Notes: generated by a model not told the origin, from the sequence alone. 64,000 bases of DNA from Segetibacter sp. 3557_3 (GCF_004354985.1 NZ_SMSK01000001.1:682001-746000); one strand, 5' to 3'. Shown: positions 17,546-28,500, counted from the first letter of the stretch. Program-made: numbers and translations.

Positions 17546-18439
17546 ATGTATTACAACGAAAACACGATCATCTACCTGAATGGCCAGTTTGTAAAAGCCG
17601 CAGAAGCAAAGGTCGACCTCTTTGGTCAGACACTTCATTATGGCTATGGCGTGTTCGAGGGGATCCGCTCCTACAAGACGGCTGCTGGCGAAACCCGGAT
17701 ATTTAAAGCAGAAGAGCATTTTGAGCGCCTCAGGAATTCAGCACAAGCTTTAAATCTCCCATATCGTTGGTCAGTAGATGAACTGATCGACGCAACTTAC
17801 CAGGTGCTCAGGCAAAATGAACTACAGGATGCTTATATACGCCCGCTTGTTTACGCACCTGCCAACATGAGTTTCAATGTAAATACGGCTTCTTATATTA
17901 CCATCCAGGCCTGGCAAATGCAACCATTTTTGGGTGAAAAACTCCTGCGCGTATTTACTTCTTCGTTTCAGCGACCAAACCCAAAAGGTTTCAAAATAGA
18001 AGCAAAAGCTAATGGGCATTATGTAAATTCTATACTGGCGAGCCAGGAAGCTAAATCCAACGGTTTTGATGAGGCTCTGCTTACCGATATGAATGGGTAT
18101 GTAGCGGAAGGGCCGGGAGCAAACATGTTTTTTGAGCAAAACGGTAAGTTGATCACACCTGCTAAAGGCAACATTTTACCAGGAATCACAAGGGCTACTG
18201 TATTGGAGATTTGTTCCACGCTCGACATTGAAGTGGAAGAAAAACTCTTTACTACTGAGGAAGTGAAAGGTGCTGAAGCAGCCTTTTATTGTGGTACCGC
18301 TGCTGAAGTAATTGGCTGGGAAAGCCTGGACAATGTACCTTTTTCAAAGCCCTGGAGCGAAACCCTAAGTAAACGGGTGCAAGCTGCTTATGCTGCACGG
18401 GTAATCGAAGCCGAAGTCTATGCTGAAGCCTCCGTTTAA
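17546..18439 (+). CDS. ilvE: Branched-chain amino acid aminotransferase
   Basis: 297 aa, PLP fold type IV, the short bacterial form. Last step of Ile, Val and Leu synthesis, with glutamate as donor. Seen: GQTLHYGYGVFEGIRSY, the PLP lysine region IEAKANGHYVNSILASQEAK, and the cofactor phosphate loop region YVAEGPGANMFF and ILPGITRATV. The ATG lies 18 bases after the attenuator T-run, so ilvE is the first gene controlled by it. Confidence 0.95.
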   Translation: MYYNENTIIYLNGQFVKAAEAKVDLFGQTLHYGYGVFEGIRSYKTAAGETRIFKAEEHFERLRNSAQALNLPYRWSVDELIDATYQVLRQNELQDAYIRPLVYAPANMSFNVNTASYITIQAWQMQPFLGEKLLRVFTSSFQRPNPKGFKIEAKANGHYVNSILASQEAKSNGFDEALLTDMNGYVAEGPGANMFFEQNGKLITPAKGNILPGITRATVLEICSTLDIEVEEKLFTTEEVKGAEAAFYCGTAAEVIGWESLDNVPFSKPWSETLSKRVQAAYAARVIEAEVYAEASV

Positions 18440-18558
18440 GTGGATTGAAAAAGGCGTAACTCGTTCTGAAACCCAAGACCATGTGCTGATCGTTGCTTCT
18501 CCCATCGGCAAATAACAATTATCAAAACTTCACATATTTAAAACCAGGTGTGCTTACA

Positions 18559-20241
18559 ATGAGCGAATTAAATAGATACAGCAAAACCATCACCCAGGAT
18601 GAAACACAGCCTGCAGCCCAGGCAATGCTTTATGGCATTGGCTTAACCGATCACGACCTTACCAAAGCACAGGTCGGTATTGTAAGCATGGGGTACGATG
18701 GCAATACTTGTAACATGCACCTGAACGATCTTGCAAAAGTTGTGAAGCAAGGTGTATGGGACGAAGAACTTGTTGGACTCATTTTTAATACAATTGGCGT
18801 AAGCGACGGTATCAGCAATGGAACTGAGGGAATGCGTTATTCCCTGGTAAGCCGCGATATTATTGCCGACTCTATCGAAGCGGTATGTGGGGCACAGTAT
18901 TATGACGCTTTAATTGCGCTGCCGGGCTGCGACAAAAATATGCCGGGATCACTGATAGCTATGGGGCGGCTGAACAGGCCGGCGATCATGGTTTATGGTG
19001 GCACCATCGCCCCGGGGCATTATAATGGGGAAGACCTGAACATCGTTTCGGCATTTGAGGCACTCGGAAAAAAGCTTGCAGGAACACTAACGGATGTCGA
19101 CTTCAAGGGTATTGTGCAAAACTCCTGTCCCGGTGCCGGAGCCTGCGGAGGTATGTATACCGCTAACACAATGGCAAGCGCCATTGAAGCACTTGGCATG
19201 AGTCTCCCCTACTCTTCCAGTAATCCGGCCTTAAGCGAAGACAAAAGAAATGAATGCCTGGCAGCAGGTAAGGCTATCCGCCTGTTGCTTGAAAAAGATA
19301 TAAAGCCGTCAGACATCATGACGCGCAAAGCGTTTGAAAATGCAATCACCGTTATCATGGTACTGGGCGGAAGCACAAATGCGGTACTTCACCTCATCGC
19401 AATGGCGAAAAGTGTAGATGTACCCCTAACCCAGGATGATTTTCAAAAAATCAGCGACCGTGTTCCCATGTTGGCTGATTTTAAACCAAGCGGCAAATAC
19501 CTGATGCAGGACCTGCACAAATACGGCGGGGTACCAGCAGTAATGAAATACCTGTTAAAAGAAGGATTGCTTCATGGTGATTGTCTTACGGTAACCGGCA
19601 GAACATTAGCTGAAAATCTTGCCGGCGCACCCGACCTTGATTTTGAAGATCAGAAGATTATTCTTCCCCTCGAAAGGCCGATTAAAACAACCGGCCACCT
19701 CCAGATTTTATACGGAAACCTTGCAGAGGGCGGAAGCGTAGCAAAAATCACTGGTAAAGAAGGTGAACGTTTTGAAGGAACGGCCAGGGTGTTCGACGGT
19801 GAGTTCGAACTGATCGCTGGTATTCATTCCGGCAAAATCGGCCACGGCGACGTAGTGGTTATTCGCAATGTTGGTCCGAAAGGCGCACCTGGTATGCCCG
19901 AAATGCTTAAACCAACATCAGCCCTAATTGGAGCAGGTCTTGGAAACAGTATAGCCCTTATTACCGACGGCCGGTTTAGTGGTGGCACCCACGGGTTTGT
20001 AGTGGGCCATATAACCCCCGAAGCTTTTGAAGGTGGGCTCATAGCCCTTGTTGAGGACGACGACATCATTGAAATAAGCGTTGCAACAAAAACGATCACC
20101 CTTAAGATTGACGAACAGGTGTTGGCCGAAAGAAAAAGCAGGTGGCAAAAACCGGCATTAAAAGCAACTAAGGGCGTTTTATACAAGTATGCAAAACATG
20201 TTAGCACAGCGGCTGAAGGCTGCGTAACCGACGGCGAATAA
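18559..20241 (+). CDS. ilvD: Dihydroxy-acid dehydratase
   Basis: 560 aa from the ATG at 18559 ([20 protein letters not shown]); an in-frame start at 18493 adds 22 residues unlike the family. Dehydrates dihydroxy acids to the 2-oxo acids of Val and Ile, using an Fe-S cluster and Mg2+. Motifs: [36 protein letters not shown] with the cluster cysteine, [12 protein letters not shown], and [20 protein letters not shown]. Length and motifs match the family. Confidence 0.97.
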   Translation: MSELNRYSKTITQDETQPAAQAMLYGIGLTDHDLTKAQVGIVSMGYDGNTCNMHLNDLAKVVKQGVWDEELVGLIFNTIGVSDGISNGTEGMRYSLVSRDIIADSIEAVCGAQYYDALIALPGCDKNMPGSLIAMGRLNRPAIMVYGGTIAPGHYNGEDLNIVSAFEALGKKLAGTLTDVDFKGIVQNSCPGAGACGGMYTANTMASAIEALGMSLPYSSSNPALSEDKRNECLAAGKAIRLLLEKDIKPSDIMTRKAFENAITVIMVLGGSTNAVLHLIAMAKSVDVPLTQDDFQKISDRVPMLADFKPSGKYLMQDLHKYGGVPAVMKYLLKEGLLHGDCLTVTGRTLAENLAGAPDLDFEDQKIILPLERPIKTTGHLQILYGNLAEGGSVAKITGKEGERFEGTARVFDGEFELIAGIHSGKIGHGDVVVIRNVGPKGAPGMPEMLKPTSALIGAGLGNSIALITDGRFSGGTHGFVVGHITPEAFEGGLIALVEDDDIIEISVATKTITLKIDEQVLAERKSRWQKPALKATKGVLYKYAKHVSTAAEGCVTDGE

Positions 20242-20337
20242 CGGGTAAGTACATAAACTGAATTAGGAGTAATTCTTTGTAATAAACTCATAATCAATAT
20301 TGCTCATTAATTGATTTCGAGCACAAATCTCAAGCGT

Positions 20338-22107
20338 ATGAATTCCATACTGGACATTGAAGAACAAATCGTAGTAAAGGAAAAGAAGCCCTCACCGGTA
20401 ATGCCGAGAGAAGGCTCAGGCAAATTCACGGGATCGCAAGCGGTTCTTGAAGCATTTATTGCCGAAGGTGTTGAGACCATATTCGGATATCCCGGTGGTG
20501 CCATTATGCCTATCTATGATGCCTTATACGATTACAATGATCGGTTAAAGCACATCTTGGTACGTCACGAACAAGGGGCCATACATGCCGCCCAGGGTTT
20601 TGCGCGCAGCTCCGGCAAAGTGGGTGTAGTGTTTGCTACCAGCGGTCCCGGCGCTACAAACCTCGTCACGGGCCTTGCCGATGCCATGATCGATAGTACA
20701 CCTCTTGTTTGTATAACCGGACAGGTGTTCGCACACTTACTCGGAACAGACGCCTTCCAGGAGACAGATGTATTAAATATTACAACTCCTGTAACCAAGT
20801 GGAACTACCAGGTTACAGATGCAAAAGAAATCCCGTCTGTGCTGGCCAAAGCTTTTCACATTGCCAAAACCGGGCGTCCAGGTCCTGTACTCATCGACAT
20901 CACAAAGAATGCACAACTCGATAAGTTCGACTACGATGGCTATCATCGGTGCGATCATATTCGCAGCTACCGGCCAAAGCCAATTGTGCGCAGGCAATAT
21001 ATCGAGCAGGCAGCCGAACTCATTAACAATGCAAAGAAACCTTTTGTAATCTGGGGCCAGGGCGTAATCCTGGGCAAAGCGGAACAAGAGTTCAAAACTT
21101 TCATAGAAAAAACAGGAATTCCCGCAGCCTGGACGATCCTGGGTCTTAGCGCAATTCCAACGGATCACCCGTTGAACGTGGGCATGCTTGGTATGCACGG
21201 CAACTATGGTCCTAACGTACTCACCAACGAATGTGATGTTCTAATCGCGATTGGTATGCGCTTCGACGACCGGGTTACCGGCAGGCTGGATAAATACGCG
21301 AAACAGGCAAAAATCGTCCACCTCGATATCGACCCTTCCGAAATCGACAAAAATGTAAAAGCGACTGTGGGTGTTTGGGGCGATTGTAAAGAAACCCTCC
21401 CGATACTTACCGACCTGGTTAAAGCAACAAACCATACCGCCTGGCTTGAAAAGTTTTACGATTATCGCCGGCAGGAAGAAGATATTGTTATAAAGCATGA
21501 ATTACACCCGACAAGCGGTAAAATGACCATGGGTGAAGTCATCGACTCGCTTAACCAACTAACCAATGGCGATGCCGTTGTGGTTACGGATGTAGGGCAG
21601 CACCAAATGGTTACTTGCCGTTATGCAAAGTTTAACCAGTCACGAAGCAATGTTACTTCAGGTGGACTAGGAACAATGGGCTTTGCCCTTCCCGCAGTTA
21701 TTGGAGCCAAGTTTGGCGCACCTGAAAGAACAGCGGTCGCCATTATTGGCGACGGTGGTATCCAGATGACGATCCAGGAGCTTGGAACCATCATGCAGAC
21801 CAAGGTTAATGTCAAAATAATAATCCTGAATAACGAGTACCTGGGTATGGTTCGCCAATGGCAGCAGTTATTTCACGACAAGCGATATTCATTTGTTGAC
21901 ATCGGGAGCCCGGATTATGTTACCGTGGCAAAGGGATACCATATCGAGGGCAACCGCATCACCGATCGCGAAGACCTGGTTCCGGCACTTAAAACCATGT
22001 TGGAGCATAATGGTTCTTACCTGTTAGAAGTTATGGTTGGCAAAGAAGACAACGTATTTCCAATGGTGCCCCAGGGATGCAGTGTGAGTGAAATACGGCT
22101 CAAGTAA
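20338..22107 (+). CDS. ilvB: Acetolactate synthase, large (catalytic) subunit
   Basis: 589 aa from the ATG at 20338; a TTG nine codons upstream is less likely. Condenses two pyruvates, or pyruvate and 2-oxobutyrate, with TPP and FAD. Motifs: ETIFGYPGGAIMPIYDALYD with the catalytic Glu in RHEQGAIHAAQGFARSSGK, FAD region IGMRFDDRVTGRLDK, and the TPP-binding GDGGIQMTIQEL to LNNEYLGMVRQWQ. The first 40 residues are a nonconserved extension. Its regulatory partner ilvN is next, separated by repeat copy C. Confidence 0.96.
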   Translation: MNSILDIEEQIVVKEKKPSPVMPREGSGKFTGSQAVLEAFIAEGVETIFGYPGGAIMPIYDALYDYNDRLKHILVRHEQGAIHAAQGFARSSGKVGVVFATSGPGATNLVTGLADAMIDSTPLVCITGQVFAHLLGTDAFQETDVLNITTPVTKWNYQVTDAKEIPSVLAKAFHIAKTGRPGPVLIDITKNAQLDKFDYDGYHRCDHIRSYRPKPIVRRQYIEQAAELINNAKKPFVIWGQGVILGKAEQEFKTFIEKTGIPAAWTILGLSAIPTDHPLNVGMLGMHGNYGPNVLTNECDVLIAIGMRFDDRVTGRLDKYAKQAKIVHLDIDPSEIDKNVKATVGVWGDCKETLPILTDLVKATNHTAWLEKFYDYRRQEEDIVIKHELHPTSGKMTMGEVIDSLNQLTNGDAVVVTDVGQHQMVTCRYAKFNQSRSNVTSGGLGTMGFALPAVIGAKFGAPERTAVAIIGDGGIQMTIQELGTIMQTKVNVKIIILNNEYLGMVRQWQQLFHDKRYSFVDIGSPDYVTVAKGYHIEGNRITDREDLVPALKTMLEHNGSYLLEVMVGKEDNVFPMVPQGCSVSEIRLK

Positions 22108-22116
22108 AACCAGGAA

Positions 22117-22201
22117 TTTTTGTGTCCAGGCAGAAGAATATGGATTAAACATCGTTGCGTCGCCCGCCTGTCCGAATGGCTTCAGCCAGGCGGGCTTGTA
22201 C
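22117..22201 (-). repeat. Dispersed intergenic repeat, copy C, with inserted hairpin (between ilvB and ilvN)
   Basis: On the minus strand it has GTACAAG, then a GC-rich palindrome (plus strand CCCGCCTG at 22163-22170 with CAGGCGGG at 22187-22194), then GCGACGCAACGATGTTTAAT and a degenerate CTTCTGCCTGGAC tail. Copies B, D and F have only AGT where the hairpin sits. The transcript of ilvBN will contain this stable hairpin. Confidence 0.7.
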
Positions 22202-22249
22202 GGCAAAGCAACATCAGCGATGAAATCGGAACAATACAATTAATCAAAC

Positions 22250-22894
22250 ATGAGCACGCAAAAAATAGCAACGGTTCTTGCAGAACCCAGCAGGATCGCA
22301 CCTGACGTGAAACAGGAATTCACCTTTACCATCTATACCGAAAACCAGATCGGGTTGCTGGTCAGGATTGCTATCATATTTTCCCGGAGAAAAATCAACA
22401 TAGAAAGCATCAATAGCTCGCCTTCTGAAATTGATACCATTTCACGGTTTACGTTGGTGATTAATGAGACGGAAGATGTAGTGAAGAAAGTTGCCCGCCA
22501 GATTGAAAAGCAGGTAGAGGTACTGAAAGTCTATTATAATACCAACGACGAGATCATATGGCAGGAGATGGCACTTTATAAGGTAAGCACCGATGAAATA
22601 GCCGAAAAGGTAAAAGTAGAACGGTTACTTCGTGAATACGGAGCCCGCGCAGTGGTGATCAGGAAAGACTACACGGTATTTGAAACCAGTGGCCATCGCG
22701 AAGAAACGCAGAAGTTGGTGGAAGTGCTCAGTGAAGTGGGCCTCATCGAATTCGTTCGAAGCGCCCGGGTCGCCATTATAAAAGGAAGCCGTGGTTTCCA
22801 TGAAAAGCTACGCGAATTCGAAGCCGCTCAACCCGGAGAAGAAGCAGTTGAAAACGAATACCTGAATAAACAGGATGAAGTCTTCAGCATGTAA
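22250..22894 (+). CDS. ilvN: Acetolactate synthase, small (regulatory) subunit
   Basis: 214 aa. Regulatory partner of IlvB that gives valine feedback control. An ACT domain is clear at residues 22-95 (FTFTIYTENQIGLLVRIAII, RRKINIESINSSPSE, FTLVINETEDVVKKVARQIE). A second ACT-like region follows (AVVIRKDYTVFETSGHREET, LVEVLSEVGLIEFVRSARVA). Longer than the 160-aa proteobacterial form, as usual for the two-domain type; the final 30 residues are acidic and nonconserved. Confidence 0.94.
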   Translation: MSTQKIATVLAEPSRIAPDVKQEFTFTIYTENQIGLLVRIAIIFSRRKINIESINSSPSEIDTISRFTLVINETEDVVKKVARQIEKQVEVLKVYYNTNDEIIWQEMALYKVSTDEIAEKVKVERLLREYGARAVVIRKDYTVFETSGHREETQKLVEVLSEVGLIEFVRSARVAIIKGSRGFHEKLREFEAAQPGEEAVENEYLNKQDEVFSM

Positions 22895-23058
22895 TTCATA
22901 AGAAACGTTCTGAACGTTTGACCTGGTTGTCGGGCTCTCTTCTGGATAGTGATAACGGGTACAGCAAAAAACTGTTTCTCCATACAAAAATGCTTTAGCA
23001 TTCTGATTTAAACTCTAAAAAAACAAACCCCGGAGTGGGGTAAACTAAAACTTGCATT

Positions 23059-24171
23059 ATGGCAAAACTAAATTTTGGTGGTGTTGAAGAAAACGTGGTT
23101 ACACGTGAAGAATTTCCATTGGAGAAAGCACAGGAGATATTGAAAGACGAAGTTGTTGCGGTGATTGGATATGGTGTTCAGGGACCCGGACAAGCATTGA
23201 ACCAGAAAGAAAATGGTATTAATGTTATTGTTGGCCAACGTCAAAACTCAAAATCGTGGGAAAAAGCTGTTCGCGACGGATTTGTACCTGGCGAAACGCT
23301 TTTCGATATCGAGGAAGCACTCGAAAGGGGAACGATCATTTGTTACCTGCTTAGTGATGCCGCTCAAATTCAGTTATGGCCAACCGTTAAAAAGCATTTG
23401 ACCAAAGGAAAGGCACTTTATTTTTCTCATGGCTTTGGCATTACTTATAAAGAACAAACAGGGATTGTACCCCCGGATGATGTTGATGTTTTCCTGGTGG
23501 CGCCAAAAGGTTCAGGCACGTCATTAAGAAGAATGTTCTTACAGGGTCGTGGGCTAAACAGCAGCTATGCAATCTTCCAGGATGCGACCGGCCGTGCTTT
23601 CGAGCGTGTTGTGTCTTTAGGAATTGCAATCGGTAGCGGCTACCTCTTTGAGACCGATTTCCGTAAAGAGGTTTTCTCCGACCTTACAGGAGAGCGCGGG
23701 ACGTTGATGGGTGCAATACAAGGTATTTTTGCAGCACAGTTCGACGTATTGCGTTCAAAAGGGCACTCTCCTTCCGAAGCATTTAACGAAACCGTAGAAG
23801 AACTAACGCAATCGCTTATGCCGTTGGTGGCTGAGAATGGTATGGACTGGATGTATGCCAACTGCTCAACAACAGCACAAAGGGGCGCACTGGATTGGTG
23901 GAAAAAATTCAGGGATGCAACCTTGCCGGTGTTTAACGACTTATACGAAAGCGTTGCGAGTGGCAAAGAAGCAGCTAAATCAATCGAAAGCAACAGTAAA
24001 ACCGATTACCGTGAAAAGCTGGAGGAAGAATTAAGGGAACTGCGCGACAGTGAAATGTGGCAAGCGGGTAAAACAGTACGGAGTTTACGCCCGGAAAACC
24101 AGGCTCCGGCATTCGAAACCCAGGAAAGTGCAGGCAAATCAGCTGTTACAGTAGATCCGGTTTCTGTATAA
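23059..24171 (+). CDS. ilvC: Ketol-acid reductoisomerase, fungal-like class I
   Basis: 370 aa. Converts acetolactate and acetohydroxybutyrate to dihydroxy acids with NADPH and Mg2+. Rossmann motif GYGVQGPGQALN at residues 38-48 and cofactor loop GQRQNSKSW at 59-67 (Arg and Ser residues suit NADPH). Knotted C-terminal domain with SDLTGERGTLMGAIQGIFAA, GHSPSEAFNETVEELTQSL and CSTTAQRGALDWW. The segments LYFSHGFGITYK, VAPKGSGTSLRRMF and GRGLNSSYAIFQD, and the extended C-terminus (TVRSLRPENQ), look closer to yeast Ilv5, as I remember it, than to E. coli IlvC. The 164-base gap before the gene holds a 7-bp hairpin at 22903-22919 with no T-run. Confidence 0.96.
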   Translation: MAKLNFGGVEENVVTREEFPLEKAQEILKDEVVAVIGYGVQGPGQALNQKENGINVIVGQRQNSKSWEKAVRDGFVPGETLFDIEEALERGTIICYLLSDAAQIQLWPTVKKHLTKGKALYFSHGFGITYKEQTGIVPPDDVDVFLVAPKGSGTSLRRMFLQGRGLNSSYAIFQDATGRAFERVVSLGIAIGSGYLFETDFRKEVFSDLTGERGTLMGAIQGIFAAQFDVLRSKGHSPSEAFNETVEELTQSLMPLVAENGMDWMYANCSTTAQRGALDWWKKFRDATLPVFNDLYESVASGKEAAKSIESNSKTDYREKLEEELRELRDSEMWQAGKTVRSLRPENQAPAFETQESAGKSAVTVDPVSV

Positions 24172-24190
24172 AGAAAAACTAACCAGATAA

Positions 24191-25477
24191 ATGCAAAATC
24201 AGCAACCAAATATCGGAACAGGAAGAACCCGTAATTCTACGGGTGTGGAGCTCGATTTTGCCTCAGCTGCAGAAAGAATAAAGCAAGTGGTGAATAAAAC
24301 ACCACTTGCTTATCATCACCACCTTTCCAGGAAGTTTGCTTGTAACATCTTCTTGAAACGGGAGGATTTGCAGGTAGTGCGTTCGTATAAGATAAGAGGC
24401 GCCTACAATATGCTTAGCAGCCTGCCTGCGGAAAGCCTGAAGTGTGGGGTGGTTTGTGCGAGTGCGGGCAATCATGCACAGGGGTTTGCGCTATCGTGTA
24501 AAAAGCTGAATGTAAAAGGGGTTGTATTTATGCCCTCGATAACCCCGCACCAAAAGATTCAGCAAACCAGGATGTTTGGCGAAGAAAATATTGAGATCGT
24601 TTTGACGGGCGATACCTACGATGATTGTGCAGCAACCGCGAAGAAGTATACCCGCGATCACAACATGACGTTTATACCCGCTTTTGATGATTACAGGATT
24701 ATAGAGGGCCAGGCAACCGTAGGGGTGGAAATTCATGAGGAATTATCACCAATAGATTACATCTTTCTGCCGGTTGGTGGTGGCGGCCTTGCTGCCGGGG
24801 TTGGAAGTTATTTTAAAACGGTTAGTCCAAAAACCCGGCTGATCGGTATTGAACCCGAGGGCGCGCCATCAATGCTAACGGCGATAAAACAAGGCCATCC
24901 TGTAACCCTCGATAACATCGAGCGCTTTGTAGACGGTGCTTCCGTAAAAAGGGTTGGCGATCTTACCTTTTCGATTTGCAAGGATGTACTAAGTGATATG
25001 CACCTGGTTGCAGAAGGTAAAGTGTGCTCAACCATATTAAAACTGTACAACGAAGACGCCATTGTAGTAGAACCTGCAGGTGCACTTTCGATTGCAGCAT
25101 TAGATGATTATGCCGACCAGATCAAAGGCAAAACAGTAGTTTGTATTGTTAGCGGTAGCAATAACGATATTGCCCGCATGCAGGAGATTAAGGAAAGGGC
25201 GCTTCAATACGAAGGATTAAAGCACTACTTCCTGATCCGTTTTGCCCAACGGCCTGGCGCATTAAAAGAATTTGTAAATGATGTTCTAGGTCCAACTGAT
25301 GATATTACCCGCTTTGAATACATTCAAAAGCATAATAAAGAATCCGGCCCCGCTTTGGTGGGGGTTGAACTCGAATCCAAAGAGGATTACGAGATCTTAT
25401 TGCGAAATTTGGATCGCTTGCACATCAATTATACAGAACTGAATAAAAATAATAACCTGTTTGAATACCTGGTTTAA
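24191..25477 (+). CDS. ilvA: Threonine ammonia-lyase, biosynthetic
   Basis: 428 aa, PLP fold type II. Deaminates threonine to 2-oxobutyrate, the first step to isoleucine. PLP lysine in VRSYKIRGAYNML (about residue 64), cofactor loop VGGGGLAAGVGS, and VCIVSGSNND. The C-terminal 85 residues form one ACT-like regulatory domain (YFLIRFAQRPGALKEFVNDV), the single-domain type rather than the double-domain E. coli enzyme. The ilvCA spacing is 19 bases, so it belongs to the ilv operon. Confidence 0.93.
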   Translation: MQNQQPNIGTGRTRNSTGVELDFASAAERIKQVVNKTPLAYHHHLSRKFACNIFLKREDLQVVRSYKIRGAYNMLSSLPAESLKCGVVCASAGNHAQGFALSCKKLNVKGVVFMPSITPHQKIQQTRMFGEENIEIVLTGDTYDDCAATAKKYTRDHNMTFIPAFDDYRIIEGQATVGVEIHEELSPIDYIFLPVGGGGLAAGVGSYFKTVSPKTRLIGIEPEGAPSMLTAIKQGHPVTLDNIERFVDGASVKRVGDLTFSICKDVLSDMHLVAEGKVCSTILKLYNEDAIVVEPAGALSIAALDDYADQIKGKTVVCIVSGSNNDIARMQEIKERALQYEGLKHYFLIRFAQRPGALKEFVNDVLGPTDDITRFEYIQKHNKESGPALVGVELESKEDYEILLRNLDRLHINYTELNKNNNLFEYLV

Positions 25478-25524
25478 CACTTAACGATTGCCGAAGCCAA
25501 GTGCTTTACTGAACTATTAAACTT

Positions 25525-28500
25525 ATGACTATGACAGGCTCCGGATTATATTCTCCAGAATTTGAACACGACTCCTGTGGTATCGGCTTTATTGCAAACA
25601 TAAAAAGCAACAAGTCGCACCAGATCGTTTCGGATGCACTTACCATATTGGAAAATATGGAACACCGAGGTGCCTGTGGTTGTGAAAACAACACAGGTGA
25701 TGGCGCCGGGCTGACCATTCAGACCCCGCATGAATTCTTCTTTGATGAGTGCATTAAGCAGGGTGTTCACCTGCCCGCCTTTGGTAAGTATGGCGTCGGC
25801 ATGATCTTTTTCCCGAAAGACGTTCCTCTTCGTGAAGAATGCCGCGACATCTTTAACCGGGCTGCTGAAAAGCTCGGCCTGGAAGTGTTGCATTATAGAA
25901 AGGTTCCTGTAAATCCCGATGATATCGGTGCTACTGCCCTATCGGTAGAACCAGAAATCGAACAGGTATTTATTGGCTGTCCCGATCACATCTTCAATCG
26001 CGAAGATTTCGAACGAAAGTTGTTTATACTGCGCAACTATGCCACACATACCATTAATAATACCGTAAGAAAAGATGAAATCGGGTTTTACCTGGCTTCA
26101 CTTTCTTACAAGATCATCATATACAAAGGGCAACTAACCAGTACCCAGCTTCGCCATTACTTCCCTGATCTACGTGATAAAAGGGTAGTCTCGGCTTTCG
26201 GTCTGGTTCACTCGCGTTTTGCTACCAACACTTTTCCTTCCTGGAAGCTTGCACAGCCGTTCAGGTTTATCGCTCATAACGGTGAAATAAATACATTGCA
26301 AGGTAACCTTAACTGGCTTAAAACCAGTGAAAAGGGCTTTTCATCTCCATTCTTCTCGAGAGAAGAAATGGACATGATCTTACCCCTAGTCACGCCCGGG
26401 CAGTCGGACTCTGCATGCCTTGATAATATGATTGAGCTACTTACACTAAGTGGCCGATCGCTACCCCACGTCATGATGATGCTCATTCCCGAAGCATGGG
26501 ATGGCAACGAAAGTATGGACCCGGTGAAGAAGGCTTTCTATGAGTTCCATGCCTGCTTCCAGGAACCATGGGACGGACCGGCATCCATTTCGTTCACCGA
26601 CGGTAAGATCATCGGCGCCACACTTGACCGGAACGGATTACGTCCGTCGAGGTATTGCATAACATCTGACGACAGGGTTGTGCTTGCATCGGAGACCGGT
26701 GTTGTACCTATTGATCCCAGCCTGATTATTGAAAAAGGCAGACTTCAACCGGGCAAGATGTTCGTGGTTGACCTTGAGCAAGGCAAAGTGATCAGCGATG
26801 ATGAATTGAAGAAAACCATCTGCTCTCAAAAGCCTTATGCAGAATGGTTGAACAAGTATAAGATCAGGTTGGAAGAACTACCGGAGCCCCGTGTTATGTT
26901 TACCCACCTTGAACACGATGCGATCGTAAAATACCAGAAAGCATTTGGCTATACATCAGAGGACATCGAGAGAATAATCACACCGATGGCTATCGACGGT
27001 AAAGAACCCATTGGCTCTATGGGAACGGATGTTCCCCTTGCCGTGCTGAGTGATCAGCCCCAACACCTGACCAGCTATTTCAAACAGCTGTTTGCTCAGG
27101 TGACAAACCCGCCGATCGACCCTATTCGCGAGCGATTGGTGATGTCGTTGGCAACATTTGCCGGCAGCAATGGCAACATCCTGGCTGAAGATCCACTGGC
27201 CTGCCATACGGTTGCACTTAACCACCCTGTGCTAAGCAACAGGGAGCTTGAGAAAATACGAAGTATCGATACAGGCATTTTCCAGGCAAAAACGCTCCAG
27301 ACCTATTTCAACGCAAATGGGAAGCCTGGCGCATTACAGCGTGGACTGGACCGTTTATGCCGCTACGCAGTAGATGCAGTAGACGATGGTTTTGAAGTGC
27401 TGGTGCTTTCAGATCGTGCAATCGACTCCGAGCACGCACCGATCCCTTCACTGCTTGCCGTATCAACCGTGCATCATCACCTTATCAGGAAGGGTTATCG
27501 CGGAAAGGTTGGGCTTATTGTAGAGGCGGGAGACGTATGGGAAGTTCATCACTTTGCCTGCCTGATTGCATTTGGAGCAACGGCAATCAATCCTTACCTC
27601 GTATTATCAACCATACGTGATCAGAAGATCTCGAATAAGATTGAAACTGCTTTGGATGATAGCCAGTTGAAGAAAAACTACATCAAGGCCGTAAATGATG
27701 GCTTGTTGAAAGTGTTTTCTAAAATGGGGATCTCCACCCTTCAATCGTACCAGGGAGCACAGATTTTTGAAATTATCGGTCTGAATAAAAGTGTTGTGGA
27801 CAAGTGTTTCACAGGAGCCACTTCCCGGATTGAGGGCATGGGGCTTGATGAAATTGCAAGAGAAGCACTAACCAAACACCTTGTTGCCTTTTCGAAGAAG
27901 GCAAGTCCCTTCGAGCGCCTGCCCGAAGGAGGGGTGTATGAGTGGAGAAGAAAAGGTGAGTTCCACCTGTTTAACCCACAAACCATTCACCTTTTACAGT
28001 ATTCAACCCGGATGAACGATTACGGGGTATTTAAAAAGTATACAAAACTGGTGGACGACCAGGGTGAAAAAGCCTGTACGATCCGGAGCCTGTTCCAGTT
28101 CAAACCAAACAGGCCGTCCATCTCAATAGATGAGGTAGAGCCTGCTGAAAATATATGGAAGCGTTTTGCAACCGGCGCAATGAGCTTTGGCTCCATTTCG
28201 CACGAGGCTCACTCAACGCTTGCCATTGCAATGAACCGCCTTGGCGGTAAAAGTAATACCGGTGAGGGTGGCGAAGACGAACTGCGTTACGAACGCCTTG
28301 AAAACGGCGACTCAATGCAATCTGCAATCAAGCAGGTAGCCTCTGCAAGGTTTGGCGTAACAAGCTATTACCTTACAATGGCGCAGGAACTACAAATCAA
28401 GATGGCACAAGGTGCAAAGCCGGGTGAAGGTGGACAATTACCAGGTCATAAAGTTGATGATTGGATTGGCAAAGTCAGACATGCAACCCCTGGAGTTGGT

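Noticed and set aside
22903-22919. AAACGTT-CTG-AACGTTT hairpin as a terminator after ilvN
   Set aside because: The stem is AT-rich, has only seven pairs and is not followed by a T-run.
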